This document shows, in pieces, positions 47,058 to 56,006 of a stretch of 64,000 bases of DNA (positions are counted from its first letter, which is position 1; each line of letters begins with the position of its first letter). Location of the stretch: assembly GCF_041505935.1 (NCBI RefSeq), contig NZ_CP140110.1. One strand, written 5' to 3'. A model generated the notes under the pieces. The model searched no databases. It saw nothing but the letters and a program-made list of their open reading frames with translations, and was not told the origin of the DNA. The translations under genes and the position numbers were made by a program. This stretch comes from Fervidobacterium_A thailandense (GTDB lineage Bacteria; Thermotogota; Thermotogae; Thermotogales; Fervidobacteriaceae).

Positions 47058-50000
47058 ATGGACATCTTCCAGAGTATCAACCAATTCATTTTGCAAAAAA
47101 ACTTCTCGAAGGCAAAAGAACTGGCTACGAACATTCCCAGTGAGGTGGACAGATACAACGTTCTTGGAATTATTCACTTCTATGAGGGAAATCTCGATGG
47201 AGCTCTCGAACTATTCCAAACTGCGCTTAAAATTGATCCCGTGCACCCAGACGTTCTTTTCAATTACTCAAAGACGCTTTTTGAAAAGGGAAACTACTTC
47301 GAATCGTGGAGGTACTTAACCAGGATTCCTGAGAAAACCTGGGAAGTTTGGGATATGCTTGGTGACACGCAACTCAAACTCGGAAACCCAGCTATGGCCT
47401 TGCACTACTATGATAAAGCCTTCAAATCCTCAAATATCCCAGAGCTTAAACAAAAATATGACGAAGTAAGAAAACAATACTACAAGGGAAACAAACTTGC
47501 AATTTTTTGCCTTCCAGGACTTGATAGCTTCATTCATGACATAGCAAGCATTCTATCGCACGTTTACGATGTTCGGTTGGCAATTACAACTGATTCCAAA
47601 CAGATCGTAGACACTTACACCTGGGCTGATATCGTATGGCTCGAATGGGCTAATGAAATGGCAGTTCAAATAACAAATAAACTACCTAAGGGACACAAAA
47701 AAGTACTTTGCAGACTTCACGGATATGAAGCGCTAAGAACAGATTTTCTATCATCCTTAAATTGGGATAACGTAGATGTTATACTCTTCGTTGCATGGCA
47801 CGTTCAAAAGACGGCTTATATGAATAATCCAAACTTGAGCAAGAAAAGAAGCTTTGTCGTTAATAATGGCGTGAATCTTTCTTCTTTTCGGTTCAAGAAT
47901 CGCTATCCCGGGACTGACTTAGTTTTTGTAGGAAACTTCAACTATAAAAAGAATCCAGCTCTGGCCATTCAAATATTGTTGAAGCTGATAAAAAAATCAC
48001 CAGAATACAAACTTTATTGGAAAGGTGTCATTCAGGATCAAAGGTTGAAAGAATACACTGATTATCTACTTGAGGAATTAAACTTAAAAGAAAATTTCGT
48101 CTTCGAGGAATTCGGTAAAGACGTCGACCAATTTCTTGAGAACAAAAATATATTCCTCTCAACAAGTATACACGAAGGCTACGGTGTTGCAATTCTAGAA
48201 GCCATGGCTAAAGGTCTAAAACCAGTTATACATAACTTCTTTGTCGCAAAGGAGTTCTATCCTCAAGAATTTTTATTTAATGATGTTGATGAGGCAGTTG
48301 CAATGATTACATCTAACGAGTATGACAGTGAAAAATACAGAAGATTTGTCGAAGAAACCAGCTCTCTTGAAAAGCAAATTGCATCAATTTTAGAAATTCT
48401 TAATGAAATTAAGACTGTTGGTACCGAGAACAACATTTTGTCTGAAAGAGTTGAGTCGCAATCATGTAGTATTTCTGACAAGAAAAGAAATAATTCTAAC
48501 TGGGACGAACTATGGAAAGATTATTCACAGTTTGATAGCACCAAAATAATGAGTGAATATTTTGGTGCTTCACTACGTTCTGAAACGCTCGAAGTTTTAA
48601 ACAGATTCTTCAAACTTTGCGGAGCCAGAATTCTCGAAGTCGGTACTGGAACTGGAGCGCACGCTTTGGAATTTGGTATTCGCGGAGCAGAGGTTGTTGG
48701 TATTGATGTTTCTGAGAACTCAATTCATCTTGCGAAAAAACTAGTAAGCGAGTATGGTGCAAAGAACGTGAGTTTTGAGGTTTACGATGGCTTTCTACTT
48801 TCAAAAAAATGGTCCAAAGAGTTCTTTGATATTGTGTTCAGCAGGGGTGTAATTGAGCATTTTAATGATGAGGAATTACTTAAACTTTTGAAAGAAATGG
48901 CATATGCAGGAAAATATGTTGTGGTTACTGTACCTTACTCAAAATCTGAAATTTACAGGCTATCAAAAGAGCTCAGGATACAAACTAACACGTGGAGTTA
49001 CGGTTTTGAAAGAGACTTTGAAACCCTGAGAGGAATTTTTGAACGAGCAGGCTTAATAATGCTCCACGAAGAGGTAATAGGGGTTGGAGCAGAAGCGGGA
49101 TATGCAAGATGGATTAATCCTAATGTAGTTTCTCTAAAATTGGCAGAGAACCTAACTAAATTTTTTAGGAACGAATCTGCTGGTTCTTGGCTCGTTGCAA
49201 TAGGTACAGCAAATGAATACCTTGCTAATATTTTTAAGTCACTTCAACCGAGACAAAAAATTGCTTTTGTAGAGGGTATGCCAAGAATTTATGAACGCGA
49301 TATTCCACCGGTATCAATAGTTGTCCCAATACTTAATCGCAAAAAATACATAAGTAGGTTGCTAGAAAACATAAGTCATCAAGTTTTTAGAGATTTTGAG
49401 TTGATCATAGTTGACGACGGTTCCACTGATGGAACTCTTGATGAAGTGAATAAAGACAAAGAATTATTAGCTGATTGTGAGGTAAAGATAATACGTAATG
49501 AGACAAATCTTGGAACCTTCAAAGCAAGACAAATCGGTGCAGAAAATAGTGAAGGAAAGTTTGTAGTTTTTCATGATGCAGATGATTTAATCCATCCAAA
49601 GACAATAGAAAGATTGCTAAATGATATTGAAAATTTTGAAGATCGAAAACCTTTGCTTGCAGTCCCGTGTGCACTGATGAATAACGGCAGTTTCATTGGT
49701 CAAATTTGGTCTGTAAATTTCTTCAAAAACGATATTGAGCGTTTTACGGAAGAGATTATTGCCCTCAGCGGTCGAACATCCATAATTAACACATTACTTG
49801 ATAGACAAGAAGTTGTGAACACAGGAAATACCATCTTGAAACTGTTGAGTTATGTTGGGATCGAAAAACTTTCTGTTGCTGAAGATTCTCTTCTTGGGGA
49901 TATGCTAACTCTTGAAGGAAATCTGTTATTTTTGCCGGTATTCTATACCTACTGTGGGTATGAAAGAGGAAATCCTGATTCGTTTTCAAAAAAGTTGGAG

Positions 50001-50219
50001 AGAAGAATTATGGATATACCTGTTTGGATCGGACTATTAGTAAACTTCTTAACCTACAAGAAAAAAATGTTCGACGAAAAGTATCTCTTTGAAATCGAAA
50101 GATTAATGAAGGAGAACGCATTGAAATTCTATGGCGAAATCAATGGCAAGAAATTGATCGAGAGATATGAGTTTTATAAAAGAGAATTTAGAAAGGTGCT
50201 GACGAACCATGCAGAATAA
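47058..50219 (+). CDS. Four-module glycan enzyme: TPR + GT4 + SAM methyltransferase + GT2
   Basis: 1053 residues. Residues ~1-140 are TPR repeats (FYEGNLDGALELFQTALKIDP). Residues ~150-440 are a GT4-type glycosyltransferase (VNNGVNLSSF at ~267, the donor-site EGYGVAILEAMAKGLKPV at ~372). Residues ~490-690 are a class I SAM methyltransferase (ILEVGTGTGAHALEFG at ~524, FSRGVIEHF). Residues ~750-1050 are a GT2 transferase (VSIVVPILNRKKYI, VDDGSTDGT, HDADD at ~838). All nucleotide-binding motifs look intact, so it could add a sugar, methylate it, and add another. ATG at 47058 behind GTTGGAGGG. Divergent from flagellin 3; flagellin or surface glycan modification is the likely role. AT-richer than its neighbours. 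Confidence 0.85.
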   Translation: MDIFQSINQFILQKNFSKAKELATNIPSEVDRYNVLGIIHFYEGNLDGALELFQTALKIDPVHPDVLFNYSKTLFEKGNYFESWRYLTRIPEKTWEVWDMLGDTQLKLGNPAMALHYYDKAFKSSNIPELKQKYDEVRKQYYKGNKLAIFCLPGLDSFIHDIASILSHVYDVRLAITTDSKQIVDTYTWADIVWLEWANEMAVQITNKLPKGHKKVLCRLHGYEALRTDFLSSLNWDNVDVILFVAWHVQKTAYMNNPNLSKKRSFVVNNGVNLSSFRFKNRYPGTDLVFVGNFNYKKNPALAIQILLKLIKKSPEYKLYWKGVIQDQRLKEYTDYLLEELNLKENFVFEEFGKDVDQFLENKNIFLSTSIHEGYGVAILEAMAKGLKPVIHNFFVAKEFYPQEFLFNDVDEAVAMITSNEYDSEKYRRFVEETSSLEKQIASILEILNEIKTVGTENNILSERVESQSCSISDKKRNNSNWDELWKDYSQFDSTKIMSEYFGASLRSETLEVLNRFFKLCGARILEVGTGTGAHALEFGIRGAEVVGIDVSENSIHLAKKLVSEYGAKNVSFEVYDGFLLSKKWSKEFFDIVFSRGVIEHFNDEELLKLLKEMAYAGKYVVVTVPYSKSEIYRLSKELRIQTNTWSYGFERDFETLRGIFERAGLIMLHEEVIGVGAEAGYARWINPNVVSLKLAENLTKFFRNESAGSWLVAIGTANEYLANIFKSLQPRQKIAFVEGMPRIYERDIPPVSIVVPILNRKKYISRLLENISHQVFRDFELIIVDDGSTDGTLDEVNKDKELLADCEVKIIRNETNLGTFKARQIGAENSEGKFVVFHDADDLIHPKTIERLLNDIENFEDRKPLLAVPCALMNNGSFIGQIWSVNFFKNDIERFTEEIIALSGRTSIINTLLDRQEVVNTGNTILKLLSYVGIEKLSVAEDSLLGDMLTLEGNLLFLPVFYTYCGYERGNPDSFSKKLERRIMDIPVWIGLLVNFLTYKKKMFDEKYLFEIERLMKENALKFYGEINGKKLIERYEFYKREFRKVLTNHAE

Positions 50220-50280
50220 CTGCGAGACTGTCCAAGAATTTTGTGTTCGGAGAAAAGAGAACAACCAACCGAGTAAGTAA
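50209..50280 (+). CDS. 23-codon ORF, probably the remnant of a cut gene
   Basis: ATG at 50209 lies inside the stop region of the glycan fusion gene, with GAAAGGTG upstream, and reads MQNNCETVQEFC... to a TAA at 50280, seven bases before the IS256 fragment. The overlap with the previous gene looks like translational coupling, so this may be the head of a longer gene lost when the IS arrived. Nothing else supports it. Confidence 0.3.
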   Translation: MQNNCETVQEFCVRRKENNQPSK

Positions 50281-50286
50281 ACTGTT

Positions 50287-50706
50287 TTAAGTTTTTACCT
50301 TTTGGGAATAAGAAAGTCCAAGAGCTTTAAGAGTATTACGTAATGAAGAATCAGAATAACCATTGACAAGAAGAGATTGGAGTAAGTTAGAATAAGACGC
50401 ATCGTTTCTGATATACTTACCAGGGATAATTTGAGGGCGGAAGTTAGAATTACGATCGCGAGGGACAGAAAGATTAAGTTTGCCCATAGCGGTATCAAGG
50501 AAACGGGAATAAAAGCCATTAGCTTTGTTATCAGGGTCATTAGAAAGAAAGACATCGCGTTCACCACGCATAATGGCATTGATAGCGGCTTCCAAGAACA
50601 AACGAAGGGGAGAACCAGGTTGTAAATCGATGTTGTATTGCAAAGAAAGTTGTTTAAAAGTATCTTCAACGACCTGGCGGAATTGTTCATTGGAGATAGA
50701 AGCCAT
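50287..50706 (-). pseudogene. IS256 family transposase, N-terminal fragment
   Basis: 139 codons match the start of IS256/mutator transposases: LQPGSPLRLFLEAAINAIMRGERDVFLSND, then GKLNLSVPRDRNSNFRPQIIPGKYIR. A full protein has about 400 residues with a DDE core; here the frame ends at TAA after KVKT, so all catalytic residues are missing. ATG at 50706 behind GGAGTG. The fragment sits between the glycan fusion gene and the terminator that probably once followed it. Confidence 0.8.
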
Positions 50707-50771
50707 ACGATACACTCCTTTCTGTTGGGATAAGATATTATACACCTTAGCAAAGTTTATTTTATTCCGGA

Positions 50772-50796
50772 AGCAGACCTTTCGGTCTGCTTTTTT
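50772..50796 (+). terminator. Terminator before the nuclease array
   Basis: AGCAGACC/GGTCTGCT with a TTTC loop, then TTTTTTC on the plus strand. It shields the array from upstream transcription. Confidence 0.88.
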
Positions 50797-50809
50797 CGTT
50801 TCTTAATGG

Positions 50810-50815
50810 TATAAT
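50810..50815 (+). promoter_or_regulatory. Extended -10 promoter of the nuclease array
   Basis: TGG-TATAAT on the plus strand, ~103 bp before the first GTG; the -35 would lie in the U-tract of the terminator. The two later copies have no promoter in their 51-bp gaps. Confidence 0.55.
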
Positions 50816-50917
50816 TAATTTTAGAAACTCCGAAATTTTTGGTTCCTTGGTGTGATGTAGTTTAGTAATTCTAAGAAAAGATACTCTCACCAATCGTTTT
50901 TTATGCGAGGTGGAAAG

Positions 50918-52522
50918 GTGAAATCATTGCCATTGGGTATAGGGGATTTTGAAAGAATCATCAAAGGCAATTTCATATACGTTGACAAAACTAAGTACAT
51001 ACACGAACTGGTAAGCAAAGAGGGGATGTACTTTCTTTCCCGACCAAGGCGTTTTGGAAAGAGTTTGTTGTTGAGCACAGTCAGCTGTCTGTTCAAGGGA
51101 AAAAGAGAACTGTTCAAAGAAACGTGGATACACGACAAATGGGACTGGCAAGAGTATCCCGTTGTGCATATCAGTTTCGCTGCCGGATTGTTCAAGAGTC
51201 CGGAGGACTTGGAAGAGAAGATAGACAATATCCTAAGGTTTAACGCTATCCAATATGATTTGAACTTGTCAGGAAAGAGCGTGGCATCGAGGTTCGAAAA
51301 TCTTTTGGTTAGTTTGTACAGTAAAACGAGAAGGCCAATAGTGGTACTGGTAGACGAGTACGAAAAACCGGTGCTGGACAACATAACCAATCCAGAGAAA
51401 GCAAAAGAGATGAGGGAAATACTCAGGGGATTTTACAGCGTACTCAAGGACTACACGGGCATGATTCGCTTTTTGCTCATCACCGGGTTGACAAAATTCA
51501 CAAAAATGGGAGTGTTCAGCGCCCTGAACAACCTAACAGATATCTCGTTCAAGCCCGAGTATGCCCAGATGCTGGGATACACGCACGAGGAAGTGGTTCA
51601 GTACTTTGATGTGTACATCAACAAGTACCTCCAGCTCACAGGACTGAGCAAAGAAGAATTCCTGGAGATGTTCAGGGAATACTACGACGGATACTCGTTC
51701 GATGGGATATGGTACGATGAGGTAGGGAACGACAGGAGGGTGTACAACCCGTACGCGGTGTTGTTGTTCTTTGATAACATGCGGTTCGCACCATATTGGA
51801 GCGACTCCGGTGCACCAAGCTTTGTGTATGAATATCTCAAAAAACATGGCATCTCTAAACAGGAGTTATTGCAAAAATTCTCAGAAAGTGATTTCTCAAC
51901 CTTCGAGATAGAGGATAACCCACCGAGTATGTTTCTTGCCCAGGCCGGGTACCTGTCGTTGAAACTGATCACAGATAGAACAGACCCAGAACCGATATAC
52001 GAATTGTACATACCAAATACTGATGTGAGGAAAGGGCTGGAGAAGTTTATTCTGTCGATTCAGAACAGTATAGAACTGGCGGAAGTGATTAAAGAGTCAA
52101 ACGAGTTGTTCAAAGCGATAAAGTTCAAAGATTTAGAGAAGATGATAGGAGTGATCAACTCGATATATTCAAAAGTAAGCTCAAGGGCCAGGAAACGAAT
52201 AGAGAAAAGTGGAAAAGAGGACAGGTTAACGCACCTTGAGGCGTTTTATCAAAGCATCATGGTGAGTTTGTTCGAATCGACAGGGGTACATGTGGTGAGT
52301 GAGGAGGAGAGCGCTGGAGGAAGGGCGGATGTGGTGGTGAGGTACAACGGGGTGGTGTACGTGATAGAGCTGAAGGTGGACAAATCAGCAAAGGAAGCGT
52401 TGGAACAGATTAAGGCAAAAGGATACCACGAGCCATACAGGGGCAAGGAAGTGTATCTCATTGGTGTGAGTGTATCGAGTAAGACAGGAATGATTGAAGA
52501 GTGGATGTGGGAGAAGGTGTAA
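50918..52522 (+). CDS. AAA-ATPase-like / PD-(D/E)XK nuclease protein, copy 1
   Basis: 534 residues. Residues ~1-280 match the AAA-ATPase-like family (PF09820-type): LPLGIGDFERIIKGNFIYVDKT, Walker A RPRRFGKS at 42-49, Walker B VLVDEYEKPV near 145, and ITGLTKFTKMGVFSALNNL. The C-terminal ~100 residues are a PD-(D/E)XK nuclease (PDDEXK_9-type): GGRADVVV with the Asp, YVIELKV with ExK, and QIKAKGY. The biochemical role of the family is not established. Compared with copies 2 and 3 it has its own segment at residues ~306-427. GTG at 50918 behind GAGGTGGAAAG. It is first in an operon-like tandem array. Confidence 0.88.
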   Translation: MKSLPLGIGDFERIIKGNFIYVDKTKYIHELVSKEGMYFLSRPRRFGKSLLLSTVSCLFKGKRELFKETWIHDKWDWQEYPVVHISFAAGLFKSPEDLEEKIDNILRFNAIQYDLNLSGKSVASRFENLLVSLYSKTRRPIVVLVDEYEKPVLDNITNPEKAKEMREILRGFYSVLKDYTGMIRFLLITGLTKFTKMGVFSALNNLTDISFKPEYAQMLGYTHEEVVQYFDVYINKYLQLTGLSKEEFLEMFREYYDGYSFDGIWYDEVGNDRRVYNPYAVLLFFDNMRFAPYWSDSGAPSFVYEYLKKHGISKQELLQKFSESDFSTFEIEDNPPSMFLAQAGYLSLKLITDRTDPEPIYELYIPNTDVRKGLEKFILSIQNSIELAEVIKESNELFKAIKFKDLEKMIGVINSIYSKVSSRARKRIEKSGKEDRLTHLEAFYQSIMVSLFESTGVHVVSEEESAGGRADVVVRYNGVVYVIELKVDKSAKEALEQIKAKGYHEPYRGKEVYLIGVSVSSKTGMIEEWMWEKV

Positions 52523-52573
52523 GTTTGGAAAGGAAGAAGTTTTGCTCCTATCATTCCTGAGCGAGGTGGAAAG

Positions 52574-54181
52574 GTGAAATCATTGCCATTGGGTATAGGG
52601 GACTTTGAAAGAATCATCAAAGGCAATTTCATATACGTTGACAAAACTAAGTACATACACGAACTGGTAAGCAAAGAGGGGATGTACTTTCTTTCCCGAC
52701 CGAGGCGTTTTGGAAAGAGTTTGCTGTTGAGCACAGTTAGCTGTCTGTTCAAGGGAAAAAGAGAACTGTTCAAAGAAACGTGGATACACGACAAATGGGA
52801 CTGGCAAGAGTATCCCGTTGTGCATATCAGTTTCGCTGCCGGATTGTTCAAGAGTCCGGAGGACTTGGAAGAGAAGATAGACAATATCCTAAGGTTTAAC
52901 GCTATCCAATATGATTTGAACTTGTCAGGAAAGAGCGTGGCATCGAGGTTCGAAAATCTTTTGGTTGGTTTGTACAGTAAAACGAGAAGGCCAATAGTGG
53001 TACTGGTAGACGAGTACGAAAAACCGGTGCTGGACAACATAACCAATCCAGAGAAAGCAAAAGAGATGAGGGAAATACTCAGGGGATTTTACAGCGTACT
53101 CAAGGACTACACGGGCATGATTCGCTTTTTGCTCATCACCGGGTTGACAAAATTCACAAAAATGGGAGTGTTCAGCGCCCTGAACAACCTAACAGATATC
53201 TCGTTCAAGCCCGAGTATGCCCAGATGCTGGGATACACGCACGAGGAAGTGGTTCAGTACTTTGATGTGTACATCAACAAGTACCTCCAGCTCACAGGAC
53301 TGAGCAAAGAAGAGTTCCTGGAGATGTTCAGGGAATACTACGACGGATATTCGTTCGATGGGATATGGTACGATGAGGTAGGGAACGACAGGAGGGTGTA
53401 CAATCCGTACGCGGTGTTGTTGTTCTTTGATAACATGCGGTTTGCACCATATTGGAGTGACTCTGGTGCACCAAGCTTTGTGTATGAATACCTGCGAAAG
53501 CATAACGTTTCAAAACAAGACCTACTCAATCAGAAGGTCGCTGAGAGTGACTTTTCCCAGTGGGAAATCGAGGACAATCCCCCGCACTTGTTCTTAGCGC
53601 AAGCTGGATATCTCACGCAAAGATTACTCACCACACCAACGTCACTACAGCCGATATACGAACTGTCAATTCCGAACATCGATGCGAAACTTGGGATAGA
53701 AAAGCTTTTGTTGAGTACGGAACAGAAGATAGACCTTGCGACGGTATCGAGTAAAGTAAACGCTTTGGCGTACGCGATAGAGGTGAGGGACATAAAGGAG
53801 ATGATAGAAGCGATAAACGGGATTTATGCGCGGGTGAGTTCGCGTGCGAGGAGGCAAATAGAGAAAAGTGGAAAAGAAGACAGGTTAACGCACCTTGAGG
53901 CGTTTTATCAAAGCATCATGGTGAGTTTGTTCGAATCGACAGGGGTACATGTGGTGAGTGAGGAGGAGAGCGCTGGGGGAAGGGCGGATGTTGTGGTGAG
54001 GTACAACGGGGTGGTGTACGTGATAGAGCTGAAGGTGGACAAATCAGCAAAGGAAGCGTTGGAGCAGATTAAGGCAAAAGGATACCACGAGCCATACAGG
54101 GGCAAGGAAGTGTATCTCATTGGTGTGAGTGTATCGAGTAAGACAGGAATGATTGAAGAGTGGATGTGGGAGAAGGTGTAA
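52574..54181 (+). CDS. AAA-ATPase-like / PD-(D/E)XK nuclease protein, copy 2
   Basis: 535 residues, same domains as copy 1. Up to about residue 305 it is almost base-for-base copy 1 (one visible change is SLYS to GLYS), whereas residues ~306-427 (RKHNVSKQDLLNQKVAESDF...) are those of copy 3. After ~428 all three agree again through the nuclease motif. The 51 bp before its GTG are identical to the 51 bp before copy 3. It is therefore a hybrid: head of copy 1, middle of copy 3. Confidence 0.88.
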   Translation: MKSLPLGIGDFERIIKGNFIYVDKTKYIHELVSKEGMYFLSRPRRFGKSLLLSTVSCLFKGKRELFKETWIHDKWDWQEYPVVHISFAAGLFKSPEDLEEKIDNILRFNAIQYDLNLSGKSVASRFENLLVGLYSKTRRPIVVLVDEYEKPVLDNITNPEKAKEMREILRGFYSVLKDYTGMIRFLLITGLTKFTKMGVFSALNNLTDISFKPEYAQMLGYTHEEVVQYFDVYINKYLQLTGLSKEEFLEMFREYYDGYSFDGIWYDEVGNDRRVYNPYAVLLFFDNMRFAPYWSDSGAPSFVYEYLRKHNVSKQDLLNQKVAESDFSQWEIEDNPPHLFLAQAGYLTQRLLTTPTSLQPIYELSIPNIDAKLGIEKLLLSTEQKIDLATVSSKVNALAYAIEVRDIKEMIEAINGIYARVSSRARRQIEKSGKEDRLTHLEAFYQSIMVSLFESTGVHVVSEEESAGGRADVVVRYNGVVYVIELKVDKSAKEALEQIKAKGYHEPYRGKEVYLIGVSVSSKTGMIEEWMWEKV

Positions 54182-54232
54182 GTTTGGAAAGGAAGAAGTT
54201 TTGCTCCTATCATTCCTGAGCGAGGTGGAAAG

Positions 54233-55846
54233 GTGAAGTCATTGCCATTGGGAATAGGGGATTTTGAAAGAATCATCAAAGGCAATTTCATATACGTTGA
54301 CAAAACTAAGTACATACACGAACTAGTAAACAAAGAGGGGATGTACTTTCTTTCCCGACCGAGGCGTTTTGGAAAGAGTTTGCTGTTGAGCACAGTCAGC
54401 TGTTTGTTTAAGGGAAAAAGAGAACTGTTCAAAGAAACGTGGATACACGACAAATGGGACTGGCAAGAGTATCCCGTTGTGCATATTAGCTTTGCAAGTG
54501 GTCGGTTTGAGAACTCTCAAAAGTTGGAAAGTAAGTTGAATATGATTCTCAACTTTTGTGCTAAGCAATATGGAATTGAATATGAATACACCGAACCAGA
54601 CGAGAAATTCGTGGAATTATTGACGAAATTGTACGAAAAGTACAGTAAACCGATAGTGATATTGATAGATGAATACGAGAAGCCGGTGCTGGACAACATA
54701 ACCAATCCAGAGAAAGCAAAAGAGATGAGGGAAATACTCAGGGGATTTTACAGCGTACTCAAGGACTACACGGGCATGATTCGCTTTTTGCTCATCACCG
54801 GGTTGACAAAATTCACAAAAATGGGAGTGTTCAGCGCCCTGAACAACCTAACAGATATCTCGTTCAAGCCCGAGTATGCCCAGATGCTGGGATACACGCA
54901 CGAGGAAGTGGTTCAGTACTTTGATGTGTACATCAACAAGTACCTCCAGCTCACAGGACTGAGCAAAGAAGAGTTCCTGGAGATGTTCAGGGAATACTAC
55001 GACGGATATTCGTTCGATGGGATATGGTACGATGAGGTAGGGAACGACAGGAGGGTGTACAATCCGTACGCGGTGTTGTTGTTCTTTGATAACATGCGGT
55101 TTGCACCATATTGGAGTGACTCTGGTGCACCAAGCTTTGTGTATGAATACCTGCGAAAGCATAACGTTTCAAAACAAGACCTACTCAATCAGAAGGTCGC
55201 TGAGAGTGACTTTTCCCAGTGGGAAATCGAGGACAATCCCCCGCACTTGTTCTTAGCGCAAGCTGGATATCTCACGCAAAGATTACTCACCACACCAACG
55301 TCACTACAGCCGATATACGAACTGTCAATTCCGAACATCGATGCGAAACTTGGGATAGAAAAGCTTTTGTTGAGTACGGAACAGAAGATAGACCTTGCGA
55401 CGGTATCGAGTAAAGTAAACGCTTTGGCGTACGCGATAGAGGTGAGGGACATAAAGGAGATGATAGAAGCGATAAACGGGATTTATGCGCGGGTGAGTTC
55501 GCGTGCGAGGAGGCAAATAGAGAAAAGTGGAAAAGAAGACAGGTTAACGCACCTTGAGGCGTTTTATCAAAGCATCATGGTGAGTTTGTTCGAATCGACA
55601 GGGGTACATGTGGTGAGTGAGGAGGAGAGCGCTGGAGGAAGGGCGGATGTGGTGGTGAGGTACAACGGGGTGGTGTACGTGATAGAGCTGAAGGTAGACA
55701 GGTCAGCAAAGGAAGCGTTGGAGCAGATTAAGGCAAAAGGATACCACGAGCCATACAAGGGTAAGGAGGTTTACTTGATCGGTGTGAACATTTCGAGTAA
55801 AACAGGGATGATAGAAGAATGGGTGTGGGAGAAGGTGTACGTTTGA
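54233..55846 (+). CDS. AAA-ATPase-like / PD-(D/E)XK nuclease protein, copy 3
   Basis: 537 residues. Identical layout, but residues ~85-150, between Walker A and Walker B, are replaced (ASGRFENSQKLESKLNMIL... in place of AAGLFKSPEDLEEKIDNIL...), ending with ILIDEYEKPV so Walker B is kept. Its middle segment equals that of copy 2. The last ~20 codons drift in sequence (VNISSKTGMIEEWVWEKVYV) and differ from the other two. ATP-site and nuclease residues are intact in all three copies. Confidence 0.88.
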   Translation: MKSLPLGIGDFERIIKGNFIYVDKTKYIHELVNKEGMYFLSRPRRFGKSLLLSTVSCLFKGKRELFKETWIHDKWDWQEYPVVHISFASGRFENSQKLESKLNMILNFCAKQYGIEYEYTEPDEKFVELLTKLYEKYSKPIVILIDEYEKPVLDNITNPEKAKEMREILRGFYSVLKDYTGMIRFLLITGLTKFTKMGVFSALNNLTDISFKPEYAQMLGYTHEEVVQYFDVYINKYLQLTGLSKEEFLEMFREYYDGYSFDGIWYDEVGNDRRVYNPYAVLLFFDNMRFAPYWSDSGAPSFVYEYLRKHNVSKQDLLNQKVAESDFSQWEIEDNPPHLFLAQAGYLTQRLLTTPTSLQPIYELSIPNIDAKLGIEKLLLSTEQKIDLATVSSKVNALAYAIEVRDIKEMIEAINGIYARVSSRARRQIEKSGKEDRLTHLEAFYQSIMVSLFESTGVHVVSEEESAGGRADVVVRYNGVVYVIELKVDRSAKEALEQIKAKGYHEPYKGKEVYLIGVNISSKTGMIEEWVWEKVYV

Positions 55847-56006
55847 GCAAGAGTATCAAAGTCGGTGATTTTACAGAACTTCGAAGCTCTAAAGCCCCGC
55901 ATTTCAATGTGCAAGGATAGAGAGCCGTTAACTTAATCAGATTCTCTATGGTATACTCTTTTTAGTACTCCTCAAACCGTGGTGATGCACTTGAAAAAGT
56001 ACATAA

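Larger units (their letters stand above)
50918..55846 (+). repeat. Tandem array of three ~1.66-kb gene units
   Basis: Unit spacing is 1656 and 1659 bp from start codon to start codon. The gaps 52523-52573 and 54182-54232 are identical. Near-perfect identity outside two swapped blocks (copy 3: 54485-54684; copy 1: 51833-52199) points to recent duplication plus block exchange. Confidence 0.95.

Noticed and set aside
52249..53046. Long minus-strand frames (up to 265 codons) through the nuclease array
   Set aside because: They recur in the three copies only because the DNA is repeated; they are antisense to the conserved ATPase frame and encode low-complexity Ser/Leu-rich chains.
50918..55846. 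CRISPR or retron interpretation of the repeat array
   Set aside because: The repeats are whole genes of ~1.6 kb; no short repeat-spacer pattern or reverse transcriptase is present anywhere in the window.
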